From assembly GCA_028713995.1 (NCBI GenBank), contig JAQTNF010000014.1, positions 1 through 53,458 on the forward strand: a DNA stretch of 53,458 nt, given 5' to 3'. The first letter of the stretch is position 1; each line of letters begins with the position of its first letter. The DNA is from Deltaproteobacteria bacterium (GTDB lineage Bacteria; Myxococcota_A; Polyangia; JAAYKL01). The notes under the pieces were generated by a model. That model made no database searches. It was given only the letters and a program-made list of their open reading frames with translations, and was not told the origin of the DNA. This document shows positions 9,756 through 21,355 of the stretch, one piece after another. The translations under genes and the position numbers were made by a program.

Positions 9756-9840
9756 GAAGCGATTCCCCTTCTTTGCTTTAGGTGCCTCGATAGAGCAAAA
9801 GTGGCGGGCAAAAATATGCGAGTCAATGGAAAAGAAAATT

Positions 9841-9897
9841 TGTCAGGATCCTGACAGGAAATGCTCATAAATAACGGAACAATCCGTCCAATACGGA
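9841..9897. promoter_or_regulatory. Operator-like palindromes in an AT-rich intergenic region
   Basis: A perfect 16-bp palindrome, TGTCAGGATCCTGACA, occupies 9841-9856. Eighteen bases further on, three alternating half-sites, ACGGA (9874-9878), TCCGT (9883-9887) and ACGGA (9893-9897), form two overlapping dyads with 4- and 5-base spacers. The region is markedly AT-richer than its surroundings and lies upstream of the minus-strand gene ending at 9312 and downstream of spoVR. This layout suggests a regulator-binding region controlling the small membrane protein and the genes after it. No matching regulator is identified. Confidence 0.4.
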
Positions 9898-9976
9898 ATA
9901 TTGCCAGCTCAAGGGAGGGGGCCCCTGTCGCGCTCACTGGCCGATGTCTTGTGGCGCGGAAAAGATCCCCGAACCC

Positions 9977-11500
<1,524 letters not shown>

Positions 11501-11503
11501 GGC

Positions 11504-14646
<3,143 letters not shown>

Positions 14647-14683
14647 GATGTTCCTCCGCCCCGTTCGAGGGGCCAACGCTTCG

Positions 14684-14711
14684 AGTTTACGTCGGCGCGC
14701 GTTGGGGTCAA
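14684..14711 (-). promoter_or_regulatory. Candidate promoter of the prkA-yhbH-spoVR operon
   Basis: On the minus strand TTGACC (14711-14706) is separated by 16 bases from TAAACT (14689-14684). This is a reasonable -35/-10 pair, placing a start site roughly 30 bases before the prkA ATG and its GGAGGAAC. Sigma70 and sigmaS promoters share this pattern; enterobacterial yeaG is sigmaS-dependent, so a stress sigma factor is possible but cannot be told from sequence. Confidence 0.45.
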
Positions 14712-14750
14712 ACAATAAACGCCTGCGAAAAAGCTTCGAGCCGGGCTCGC

Positions 14751-14771
14751 TTTTCGATGATAATCATTTCC
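14751..14771. promoter_or_regulatory. Fur-box-like operator between prkA and a lipoprotein gene
   Basis: Positions 14757-14768 read ATGATAATCATT, identical to the 12-base centre of the 19-bp E. coli Fur consensus; with the flanks about 13 of 19 positions agree. It contains the dyad ATGAT-A-ATCAT. It lies 49 bases before the lipoprotein start at 14817 and ~110 bases from the prkA start, in an AT-rich patch. Iron- or metal-dependent control of the lipoprotein is the natural inference, but the binding specificity of any Fur homologue in this organism is unknown. Confidence 0.4.
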
Positions 14772-14816
14772 GACAAGGCAAGGGACGAACCCGGGGGGAC
14801 CACCGGGAGGACGACG

Positions 14817-16178
14817 ATGCGATACATGATCTACGTATGGATGGCGCTCGCGGCGGTGCTCGTATGCGCCTGCGGGGACGACGACGATTCAGCGCCGATC
14901 ACGGACGGCGGAATGGACGCGGGCGAGGACGGCGGCGACGACGGCGGGACCGGCACCGACACGCAGGACACGGACACGGGCACGGACACGGGCACGGGCG
15001 AGGACAACGTGCCGCCCGATCTCCCGGCGCTGTGCAAAGCGGTCGTGGTGAACCAGCCCGCGAGCGGCAAAGCGGACGGCCGCACGCCGGACCTGGCCGT
15101 GGCCGACGCCGACGCCGGGCTCCTCGTCTACGGCTACAACGACGTGACCACTCCGCCCGACTGGGACGTGGAGGCCAAGCCCTACGCGCCGGGCGAGGGT
15201 CTGGCCGACGCCTCGGTGGAGCCGGTCCCCGCCCCGGTGCTGGGCGAGGAGCCGTCGCTCGCCGCGCGCGGCGGCGAGTTCGGGCTCGTGTGGCTCGACA
15301 CGCGCTGGGATCCGGCGTGCGACCCCGAGAACCAGGACGCCTGCCGGCGCGACATCGCGTTCACGCGCCTCGGGCCGGACGGGCTGCCCGCGGACGGCGC
15401 GGTCGCGACCCGGGTCACGCTCAACGCAAACGTGAAGGTGCGGCCGGTCATCGCGGCCACGGACAGCGGCTTCCTCGTGGTCTGGAACGACGGCTCGGCG
15501 AGCGAGGCCGTGGTGCGCGCCGTGGGGCTCGACCCGCTCGGCGGGCCGGCCGCGGTGCAGGCTCTCTCCGGGGAGGAGAGCATCGTGGCGCACACGGTCC
15601 CGGCCATCGCGGCGATGGGCGACACGGCCGTGGTCGCATGGCTGCGCGCGGACCAGCAAGGGATCGCGGCGCGCGCGGTGGGTGCGGACGCGACGCCGTT
15701 CGGGAGCGTCACCGTGGTGGACGAGGGTGTCCTGGCCTCCGTGCCCGGCATCGCCGCGGGCGAGGACGGGTTCCTCGTGTCGTGGAGCCGGGAGACGAAC
15801 GGCGAGATGGAGGTCTTCACCCGCAGGCTCGACCCGAACGGTGCGCCCTCTGCCCCGGCGGCCCGCGCCACCTGGGTCAAGGGCGACGTCACGCAGTCCC
15901 GGCCGGCGTGGAACGGCACGGGTTTCGGCCTGGCCTGGCTCAGCCAGCGGGACAACGGAACGGACAAGTGCGCCGAGACCTCGTGCGAGAACCAGGTGTT
16001 CGTGAGCCTGCTCGACGCATACGGCGTCCCGGTCAGCCGGGCGGTCAGGCTCTCGGACAACCCGAACGTGTGCGTGGACCTGGCGTTCGCGTGGGACGGC
16101 GGGGGGTTCGCCGCCGCGTGGGAGCTGTTGCGCGACATGCGCTGGCAGATCTACTGGGGGCGTGCGGTGTGCGAGTGA
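14817..16178 (+). CDS. Secreted lipoprotein with Asp/Thr stalk and propeller-like repeats
   Basis: The protein has 453 residues. The start at 14817 (MRYMIYVWMALAAVLVCAC) follows GGGAGG and opens a lipoprotein signal; the modified Cys is probably residue 20 (V-C-A-C, a slightly atypical lipobox). An Asp/Gly/Thr-rich stalk spans ~21-65. From ~85 onward, short repeats with the pattern (G)xGFLVxWxD or GFGLAWLS recur (GFLVVWNDGSAS, DTAVVAWLR, GFLVSWSRET, GFGLAWLSQR, GGFAAAWELL), consistent with a beta-propeller built of ~50-residue blades. It is likely exported and lipid-anchored, with an unknown ligand. Transcribed divergently from prkA, downstream of the Fur-like site at 14757. No enzyme motif is seen. 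Confidence 0.85.
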   Translation: MRYMIYVWMALAAVLVCACGDDDDSAPITDGGMDAGEDGGDDGGTGTDTQDTDTGTDTGTGEDNVPPDLPALCKAVVVNQPASGKADGRTPDLAVADADAGLLVYGYNDVTTPPDWDVEAKPYAPGEGLADASVEPVPAPVLGEEPSLAARGGEFGLVWLDTRWDPACDPENQDACRRDIAFTRLGPDGLPADGAVATRVTLNANVKVRPVIAATDSGFLVVWNDGSASEAVVRAVGLDPLGGPAAVQALSGEESIVAHTVPAIAAMGDTAVVAWLRADQQGIAARAVGADATPFGSVTVVDEGVLASVPGIAAGEDGFLVSWSRETNGEMEVFTRRLDPNGAPSAPAARATWVKGDVTQSRPAWNGTGFGLAWLSQRDNGTDKCAETSCENQVFVSLLDAYGVPVSRAVRLSDNPNVCVDLAFAWDGGGFAAAWELLRDMRWQIYWGRAVCE

Positions 16179-16188
16179 CGACGCGCGT

Positions 16189-16216
16189 TTGACCGCCCCC
16201 GGTTCGGGATTACGCT
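16189..16216 (+). promoter_or_regulatory. Candidate promoter of the decayed hcp gene
   Basis: TTGACC (16189-16194), a 16-base spacer and TACGCT (16211-16216) lie 46 bases before the remnant start codon at 16262, which still has an AAGGAGGAG ribosome-binding site. The regulatory region therefore looks intact although the coding sequence is broken. Confidence 0.35.
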
Positions 16217-16261
16217 TACAGGACATCCGGGGCGGTACCCCGTTTCAACCACAAGGAGGAG

Positions 16262-16528
16262 ATGACGCGAGGGCAGCATCATGGTCGTCGCGGTCAGCCA
16301 CGAGATCGTTTCGCCCCGGGACGCCGCGTCGGGCCTTCCCACGGGCAAGCGCATGCACAAGCCGCTCGTCATCACCAAGGAGGTCGACAGGTCGAGCCCG
16401 CTCCTCTACTCCGCGCTCGTGAACAACGAGAACCTGCCCAAGGTGGAACTGAAATTCTGGGTATCGAGTGGATCTGGAACGACGGCGGGATCACGACCGG
16501 CGACGACTGGGAAACGCCCGTGAACTGA
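16262..16528 (+). pseudogene. hcp: Degenerate type VI secretion tube protein Hcp
   Basis: Three pieces of an Hcp-type protein can be read. After an SD-preceded ATG at 16262, the frame carrying REGSIMVVAVSHEI (from 16266) is out of phase with that ATG, so the usual first ~25 codons are missing. The middle reads SPRDAASGLPTGKRMHKPL, VITKEVDRSSPLLYSAL and NENLPKVELKFW, classic Hcp. Sequence then jumps to IEWIWNDGGITTGDDWE in another frame before a stop at 16528, skipping ~50 codons. So there are two internal deletions, both frame-breaking. Hcp normally forms the hexameric inner tube of type VI secretion. No other T6SS gene is in the window; this was probably a solitary hcp. A functional product is not expected. 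Confidence 0.8.
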
Positions 16529-16565
16529 CACCGCATCTCATGGAAGGGAGGGGAAGGGGAACAGG

Positions 16566-18197
16566 TCAAGCCTTCCCGCCCAGGATCGTTTCGAACTGGC
16601 GCAGGAGCCCTTTGAGGTCGTAGGGCTTCTGCAGAAAACCGGCGAGCCCCCGCCCCGCGAAGCGCGCCGTGACCTCCTGCTCGTTGTACCCGCTCGACAG
16701 GATGACCTTCACGTCCGGACGGATGCGGCGCAGCTCCTCGAACGTCTCGGCTCCGTCCATGCGCGGCATGGTGTTGTCGAGCAGCACCGCCGCGATCTCG
16801 TCCGGGCGCTTCCTGAAGGCCGAGAGGCCCTGCGGACCGTCCGCGGCCGTGATCACCCGGTAGCCGGCGGCCTCCAGCATGTTCTGCGCCACCTCGCGCA
16901 CGATCCGCTCGTCGTCGATGACGAGGATGAGCTGGCCGGCGCCCGCGTCCGCCGCGGGAGGGGGCGAAGAGCTCGGGGCCGCCTCGTGCGTATCGCCCCT
17001 CTCGGTCTCGCACGGGATGAGGACGCGCAGCGTGGTGCCCTTCCCGGGACGGCTGTCGACCGTGATGGCGCCGCCGTGCCCGCGCACGATGCCCTGCACC
17101 GCCGCGAGGCCCAGGCCGCGGCCCGTGAACTTGGTGCTGAAAAAGGGATCGAAGATGCGCGCCAAAGTCTCCTTGTCCATGCCGCAGCCGGTGTCCGTGA
17201 CCTCGAGACACGCGCACCATGTCCCCTTGGGAACGCCCTTGGCGTCGGCGCTCGTGGGCAGATCGGACGGCGCCGGGACGCGAAACGTTCGCAGCGTGAC
17301 GACACCCCTTTCGTCGCCGATGGCCTCGGAGGCGTTCGCCACCAGGTTCATGATCACCTGGCGGATCTGCGACGCGTCCGCCCCGATGGACGGCAGATCG
17401 CGCGCCAGATCCTGCACCAGGGTCACCTTCTTCGAGAGCGCGACCCGCAGGAGGTCGGCCATCTCCTCGATCGCCGCGGACAGATCGAGGGACCGCACCA
17501 CGAACCTGCCCTTGCCGGAGTAGGCGAGAAGCTGGTTCGTCAGCTCGGCCGCATGCTGCCCGGCCAGCTCGATCTGCTCCACGTAGCGGCGTGCCGCCGA
17601 CGAGACCGGCAGCTCCTTCTTGGCGAGGCTCGCGTTCCCGATGACGGCCATGAGCAGGTTGTTGAAGTCGTGCGCGATCCCGCCGGCCAGGATGCCGAGG
17701 CTCTCGAGCTTCTGGGCATGCTGGATCCGGGCCTGCAGGCCCTGGCGCTCCGCCTCGGCCGCCTTGCGCGCGGTCAGGTCGTGCAGCACGCCGATGAACG
17801 CCTGGGGGTTCCCCTTCTCGTCTCGGACGACCTTGGCCGACACTTCTGCCGGGTAGGTGCTGCCATCCTTGCGCACCACGGTGTACTCCGCGTTGCGCAC
17901 GATGACGTCGTTCAGCGCGGCCTGAGCGTTGTCGTGCGCGCGGTCCCGGTCCGCGGGAGCGAAGAACTCGAAGACCGTCACCTCCTGAGCCAGGAACTCC
18001 TCGACGCTCGTGCACCCGTAGAGGCGCGCGGCCTCCTCGTTGGCCATGACGAGGCGCCCCCCCAGATCGCACAGGACCACCGCATCCGGGGAGATCAGGA
18101 ACAGGCTGCGGTAGAGCTCCTCCGCACGCGAACGCAGCTCGTCGCGCGGCATCTCGGGCGCGCCCGATCCGCAGGGGAAATGCTTTCCCGTGGACAT
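16566..18197 (-). CDS. PAS-domain hybrid sensor histidine kinase with C-terminal receiver
   Basis: The protein has 543 residues, with no membrane segment, so it is probably cytosolic. It has a PAS domain (~25-145) with the PAC end FIGVLHDLTARK; HisKA with the phosphorylatable H176 in AGGIAHDFNN; HATPase_c with N-box NLVANASEA (~284-292), G1 VTDTGCGM (333-340) and G2 GRGLGLAAV (359-367); and a REC domain (~422-543) with the phospho-acceptor D474 in LLDNTMPRMDG and K in LQKPYD. The IAHDFNN type belongs to the HPK4 group common in myxobacteria, often working with NtrC-like regulators. Convergent with the hcp remnant and divergent from a lipoprotein gene. The ligand is unknown. The start is uncertain: the ATG at 18197 has no strong SD, and M16 is an alternative. 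Confidence 0.9.
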   Translation of the reverse strand: MSTGKHFPCGSGAPEMPRDELRSRAEELYRSLFLISPDAVVLCDLGGRLVMANEEAARLYGCTSVEEFLAQEVTVFEFFAPADRDRAHDNAQAALNDVIVRNAEYTVVRKDGSTYPAEVSAKVVRDEKGNPQAFIGVLHDLTARKAAEAERQGLQARIQHAQKLESLGILAGGIAHDFNNLLMAVIGNASLAKKELPVSSAARRYVEQIELAGQHAAELTNQLLAYSGKGRFVVRSLDLSAAIEEMADLLRVALSKKVTLVQDLARDLPSIGADASQIRQVIMNLVANASEAIGDERGVVTLRTFRVPAPSDLPTSADAKGVPKGTWCACLEVTDTGCGMDKETLARIFDPFFSTKFTGRGLGLAAVQGIVRGHGGAITVDSRPGKGTTLRVLIPCETERGDTHEAAPSSSPPPAADAGAGQLILVIDDERIVREVAQNMLEAAGYRVITAADGPQGLSAFRKRPDEIAAVLLDNTMPRMDGAETFEELRRIRPDVKVILSSGYNEQEVTARFAGRGLAGFLQKPYDLKGLLRQFETILGGKA

Positions 18198-18300
18198 GTT
18201 TCATTTTCTCATCGGCGGCGGCCGCTTTCAACCCGTTTTCCGGCGCACACGTTTCCCGGCGCGCCTTGCCCGCCTTGGGCGTCGCTGCTACATTCGGCCC

Positions 18301-18816
18301 ATGGGACGGCCGGCCAGCATCGAAGCGGGTGCGCTCGGAGTTGTCACGCTCCTCGTGGCCGCGTGCACGAACGTCGGCGACTACTCCACGTCTCTGGGCG
18401 AATGCTACAGCGGCAGCATCATCGACGCCACCTTCGTACGCGACGGGTTCGGGACCGGCGTGAAGATGTCGCTGACGTTGGACGTGGACGCCCTCGGGCG
18501 CGGGGCGCGCGACGCGGGACATCTGGTGACGAGCGACGGCACCTTCCAAGACGCACGGCTCAGCCAGATGGATACGCTCGAGCACGACACCCTGTCTCTG
18601 CTGCAGTTCCCGGGCGGCCGCGTGCGCAACTACCTGGCCTACGCCACCCCGGCCGAGGGCCCCGCGGCGCTCGTCGTGGTCTCTCTCATGGAGGACGAGA
18701 CCATGGAGGTTCGTGTCATGCGGCCCAAGGACGAGCAAGACGCCGCTTCGAAGCCCCTGTTCGGGGTTTTCAAGCTGATGCTGCTCGACGAATGCGGCCA
18801 TGGCGGGGGGAGCTGA
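18301..18816 (+). CDS. Small hypothetical lipoprotein
   Basis: The protein has 171 residues. The start at 18301 (MGRPASIEAGALGVVTLLVAAC) gives a typical lipoprotein signal with lipobox VAAC; earlier in-frame codons lack one. The mature part is small and probably beta-rich, with strands such as GSIIDATFVRDGF, VKMSLTLDVDALG, ALVVVSLMEDETMEVRVM and GVFKLMLLDEC. Two cysteines (in GECYSG and DECGHG) could form a disulphide in the periplasm. I do not recognise a family. It is transcribed away from the hybrid histidine kinase. No clear SD is present, so either the start is weak or the leader is short. Confidence 0.75.
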   Translation: MGRPASIEAGALGVVTLLVAACTNVGDYSTSLGECYSGSIIDATFVRDGFGTGVKMSLTLDVDALGRGARDAGHLVTSDGTFQDARLSQMDTLEHDTLSLLQFPGGRVRNYLAYATPAEGPAALVVVSLMEDETMEVRVMRPKDEQDAASKPLFGVFKLMLLDECGHGGGS

Positions 18817-18823
18817 AGCCGGG

Positions 18824-18994
18824 TCAGTAATCGCAGCGGATATCCACGCGCTTCAAAAGCTCCTCGTATTCGTCGACGAGCTCATCGAGAGCCTCCTTGA
18901 ACCCGCGCTCGTCGAGCTCTCCCGAAGCGAGCCTCCTGCGCAGGCCGGCCTCCTTGAGATCGAACCACTTCTCGGGATCGAAATTATAGGTCAA
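18824..18994 (-). CDS. Small acidic protein, TTG start, downstream of MYXO-CTERM gene
   Basis: The frame has 56 codons and could start only at TTG (18994), since the next in-frame codon upstream but one is a stop. GGGGATGA precedes the TTG as a possible SD, and the TTG lies 3 bases after the stop of the 18998-20362 gene, so coupling is likely. The product reads MTYNFDPEKWFDLKEAGLRR then a run of charged residues (ELDERGFKEALDELVDEYEE) and ends RVDIRCDY. It looks like a soluble, two-helix protein with regular coding character. The family is not recognised. Confidence 0.55.
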   Translation of the reverse strand: MTYNFDPEKWFDLKEAGLRRRLASGELDERGFKEALDELVDEYEELLKRVDIRCDY

Positions 18995-18997
18995 GGC

Positions 18998-20362
18998 TCA
19001 TCCCCGCACGCGCGCGAGCGCGAAGGCCGCGCAGGCAGCGAGAAAGAGGGGAAGGAGACCGCCCGAAGGGCCGCGCCCGGTGGCCGCGCAGCCGCACCCC
19101 TTGCCCGAATATCCCGTCAGCCCGGCTTTGCCGCCGCTCGCCGCGCGCTTTGCCTTGGCGGTCATCCGGGCGAGCCGCGCCCCGATCGCGGCGGACTCCT
19201 CGCGGATGAGGGGATCGGTGACCATGGTCTTGGGCAGGCTGCCGACGGGCGAGTACCAGCAGACCGGATCCCGCCACCTCTCGCCGTAGGGGTCCTTGGG
19301 CTTCCGGCGCTCCTCTGCGCAATTGACCGGGCACGCGTTGGCCTTGAGGAACTCCCGCACGGAACGGGCGCCGAACCCTTCGCCGTGGGCCACCAGATAG
19401 GCCGGGTTGCACGGGCCCCACGGACGTTCCTCGAGCGCGAGGCGGGAGATCTCGTTGCCGAGGGGCCTGCCGTACGCGGCGAGGTAGGTCGCGAGGGCGA
19501 GCTCGAGCTCGGACGGGGTCATCTTGTCGGACGGGCGCATCCCCTGCGCGATCCGGCGTTCGGAGGTTCCGCCGAACACCGGTCCCTGCGGCGTGACCGC
19601 GAACGCGAGGGTCGCCGGGAACGCCATGTCCCGCGCCACGATTTTGAGCCGCGTGTTGCGGCCGTCGTCGTAGAAGAACGACCTCACCCCCGGCACGTCC
19701 CCCGAGGCGAGGTCCCACGTCCGTCCCTCCTCCGGCACGAACCGCACCCGATCGCCGAACAGGAACGACATCTTGATCCGGCCGACGGTCCCGCCTGAGA
19801 ATCCGGCCTGCGCACCCGCGAGAAAGCGCACGTGCGTCACGCCGCCCACGAACGGGGCGGCCATCCTGAAGAGCGCGGCGAACGTGCGGGTCTTCAACGG
19901 TTCGAAGGGGAGCTTGACCGTGCGGAACACCCGCGACGCCGGGGCTCCGGGAATGCGCGGGCCCGCCATGTCCACGGCGGCGTCCCGCAGGGGCCGCCCG
20001 TCGACGGAAAAATCGATCTCGCGGATCGCCGGCGCCCCGGACGGATCCGTCCGCGGGATCTCGGGAATGGCGAGGGTCACCTCGACCGGCTTGTCGAGCG
20101 TGTTGCGCAGTGTCGCCACGATGGACACTTCGCAGCTCTCGGCGAGCCTGGGGTTCTCGAGGACGCGGCGCGGCGGGGGGACGAACGTGAAGGAGAGCTC
20201 CTCCTCGACGAGGGCGATCGGGGTGCCCTTGTCGAGCGGGAACACGGCCCCCGCGGTTCCGGCCCAAAGGGCCGGGTCGTCCCCGTCCTTGGCGGCCAAG
20301 GAGGCGAAAGGCGCGGCCATGAGGCCGGCGACGAGAAGGACGAGGGCGAGGTTGCTTCGCAT
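18998..20362 (-). CDS. Exported protein with MYXO-CTERM-like sorting tail
   Basis: The protein has 454 residues. It starts at MRSNLALVLLVAGLMAAPF, a clear signal peptide (cleavage near ASLAA-K). The C-terminus has the tripartite surface-sorting layout of MYXO-CTERM proteins: a GCGCAATG cysteine motif, a hydrophobic segment (LLPLFLAACAAFALA) and a short basic end (RVRG). Such proteins are anchored at the myxobacterial surface by a rhombosortase/CPBP-type processing enzyme. The mature domain is beta-rich early on (EELSFTFVPPPRRVLENPRLAESCEVSIVATLRNT is split here only for description) and contains cysteine pairs CPVNC and PVCWYSP. No enzymatic motif is recognised. A candidate extended -10 promoter lies just upstream, after rlmH. 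Confidence 0.85.
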   Translation of the reverse strand: MRSNLALVLLVAGLMAAPFASLAAKDGDDPALWAGTAGAVFPLDKGTPIALVEEELSFTFVPPPRRVLENPRLAESCEVSIVATLRNTLDKPVEVTLAIPEIPRTDPSGAPAIREIDFSVDGRPLRDAAVDMAGPRIPGAPASRVFRTVKLPFEPLKTRTFAALFRMAAPFVGGVTHVRFLAGAQAGFSGGTVGRIKMSFLFGDRVRFVPEEGRTWDLASGDVPGVRSFFYDDGRNTRLKIVARDMAFPATLAFAVTPQGPVFGGTSERRIAQGMRPSDKMTPSELELALATYLAAYGRPLGNEISRLALEERPWGPCNPAYLVAHGEGFGARSVREFLKANACPVNCAEERRKPKDPYGERWRDPVCWYSPVGSLPKTMVTDPLIREESAAIGARLARMTAKAKRAASGGKAGLTGYSGKGCGCAATGRGPSGGLLPLFLAACAAFALARVRG

Positions 20363-20369
20363 GGGGCGC

Positions 20370-20378
20370 ACTATAGCA
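20370..20378 (-). promoter_or_regulatory. Candidate extended -10 promoter, near-leaderless
   Basis: The minus strand reads TGC-TATAGT (20378-20370), an extended -10, in the 23-base gap after rlmH. A start site 6-7 bases downstream would fall at or beside the ATG at 20362, so the MYXO-CTERM gene could make a leaderless transcript. No SD precedes this ATG, which fits. Confidence 0.35.
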
Positions 20379-20385
20379 CGCTCAA

Positions 20386-20826
20386 TCACTTCTGATACGG
20401 AACGCCGCGCGCGACGCACAGCGCCCTGTAGACCTGCTCCGCGAGCAGGAGCCGCGCGAGCCGGTGGGGCAGCGTCATGCGCGACAGGGCGAGCACCAGG
20501 TCGGCCCCTTCGCGGACCGCGGGCGCGTGCCCGTCCGCGCCGCCGACCGCGAACGTGACCGCGAGCACGCCCCCTCCCATCCACTTCTCGACGAGCCGGG
20601 CGAACGCGAGTGTGTCGAGCTCCCTGCCGCGCTCGTCGAGCGCCACGAGGAGGCATCCGCGCTTCTTTTCGGCGAGCATCCTCGCCGCGATCCGGTCCTC
20701 GCGATCGGCCTTCAGCACGATCTCCTCGATGGGCAAGAAGCGCGAGATGCGGGCGCAGTAGTCGGCCACCATGGGCGCCGCCGGGTCGGCCCTGTCCCTT
20801 CCCACGCTCAGGATCTTGAGGCGCAC
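20386..20826 (-). CDS. rlmH: 23S rRNA (pseudouridine1915-N3)-methyltransferase RlmH
   Basis: The protein has 146 residues, close to the usual ~155. It is a SPOUT-class methyltransferase acting on pseudouridine 1915 in helix 69 of 23S rRNA in 70S ribosomes, using S-adenosylmethionine. The start MRLKILSVGR, the knot loop FAVGGADGH, the segment LALSRMTLPHRLARLLLAEQVYRA and the end GVPYQK (family: EPYHK) are diagnostic. It lies 7 bases after rsfS, the usual partner; the nadD gene often preceding them is absent and replaced here by lipoprotein genes. Confidence 0.95.
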   Translation of the reverse strand: MRLKILSVGRDRADPAAPMVADYCARISRFLPIEEIVLKADREDRIAARMLAEKKRGCLLVALDERGRELDTLAFARLVEKWMGGGVLAVTFAVGGADGHAPAVREGADLVLALSRMTLPHRLARLLLAEQVYRALCVARGVPYQK

Positions 20827-20833
20827 GGAAAGG

Positions 20834-21262
20834 CTAGTCCGCCCCGGCCGCCTGGCGCAGGGGAACCCGGACCGCGTCGATCCACAGGCCCTCCAGGTCG
20901 TAGTAACCGCGGGTGTCGCACTCGAACACGTGGAAGATGACGTCCTCGAAGTCCATGAGGACCCATCGGTGGCTGTCGCGGCCCTCCACGCCGAGGGCGA
21001 AGACCTGATGCCGCTTGAGGGCCGCCTCGACCGCGTCGGCGACGGCGTCCACGTGCGGTCCGGAGCGCCCCGAACAGATCACGATGTAGCGGGTGTAGTC
21101 GACCTTGCCGTTGACATCGACGATTTCGAGCGAGAGGGCCTGTTTGTCTAGGGCGGCGTCCGCGATGATGAGGGCGAGTTCCTTGGCGTCCAAACCGAGC
21201 TCCCGTTCGAAAGGTCCCGGAGGACCGGTCGGGGCGGCTTTCGCCCCGCTCGTTTCATGCAT
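20834..21262 (-). CDS. rsfS: Ribosomal silencing factor RsfS
   Basis: The protein has 142 residues starting at the ATG at 21262. It is a DUF143/Iojap family protein that binds L14 on the 50S subunit and blocks subunit joining in starvation. Core motifs are LIIADAALDKQAL, DYTRYIVICSGRSGPHVDAVADAVE, GRDSHRWVLMDFEDVIFHVF and a RGYYDLEGLW end. An N-terminal Gly/Pro-rich extension of ~20 residues precedes the core. A TTG at 21292 is a less likely start; neither has a clear SD. It forms a two-gene unit with rlmH. Confidence 0.93.
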   Translation of the reverse strand: MHETSGAKAAPTGPPGPFERELGLDAKELALIIADAALDKQALSLEIVDVNGKVDYTRYIVICSGRSGPHVDAVADAVEAALKRHQVFALGVEGRDSHRWVLMDFEDVIFHVFECDTRGYYDLEGLWIDAVRVPLRQAAGAD

Positions 21263-21316
21263 CAATTTAACAACAAGGAGGGGTTCGCACAATCGGTTTG
21301 ACGGTCGGTCCGTCGG

Positions 21317-21355
21317 TTATGCCTCCAGCTCCCACAGGTCGCGCTCCTCATCGGG
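21317..21355 (-). pseudogene. Remnant of the C-terminus of a 77-residue small protein
   Basis: Read on the minus strand, this stretch encodes MPDEERDLWELEA-stop, overlapping the last codons of the propeller lipoprotein in another frame. The same DEExDLWEL ending closes the small gene at 24191-24424, which lies directly upstream of that lipoprotein gene. The lipoprotein is thus flanked by one complete and one residual copy, suggesting a duplication or an insertion between copies. Confidence 0.4.

Noticed and set aside
20363-20656. 98-residue N-terminal extension of the MYXO-CTERM protein
   Set aside because: It overlaps rlmH in another frame, is Arg/Ala-rich noise, and precedes an obvious signal peptide.
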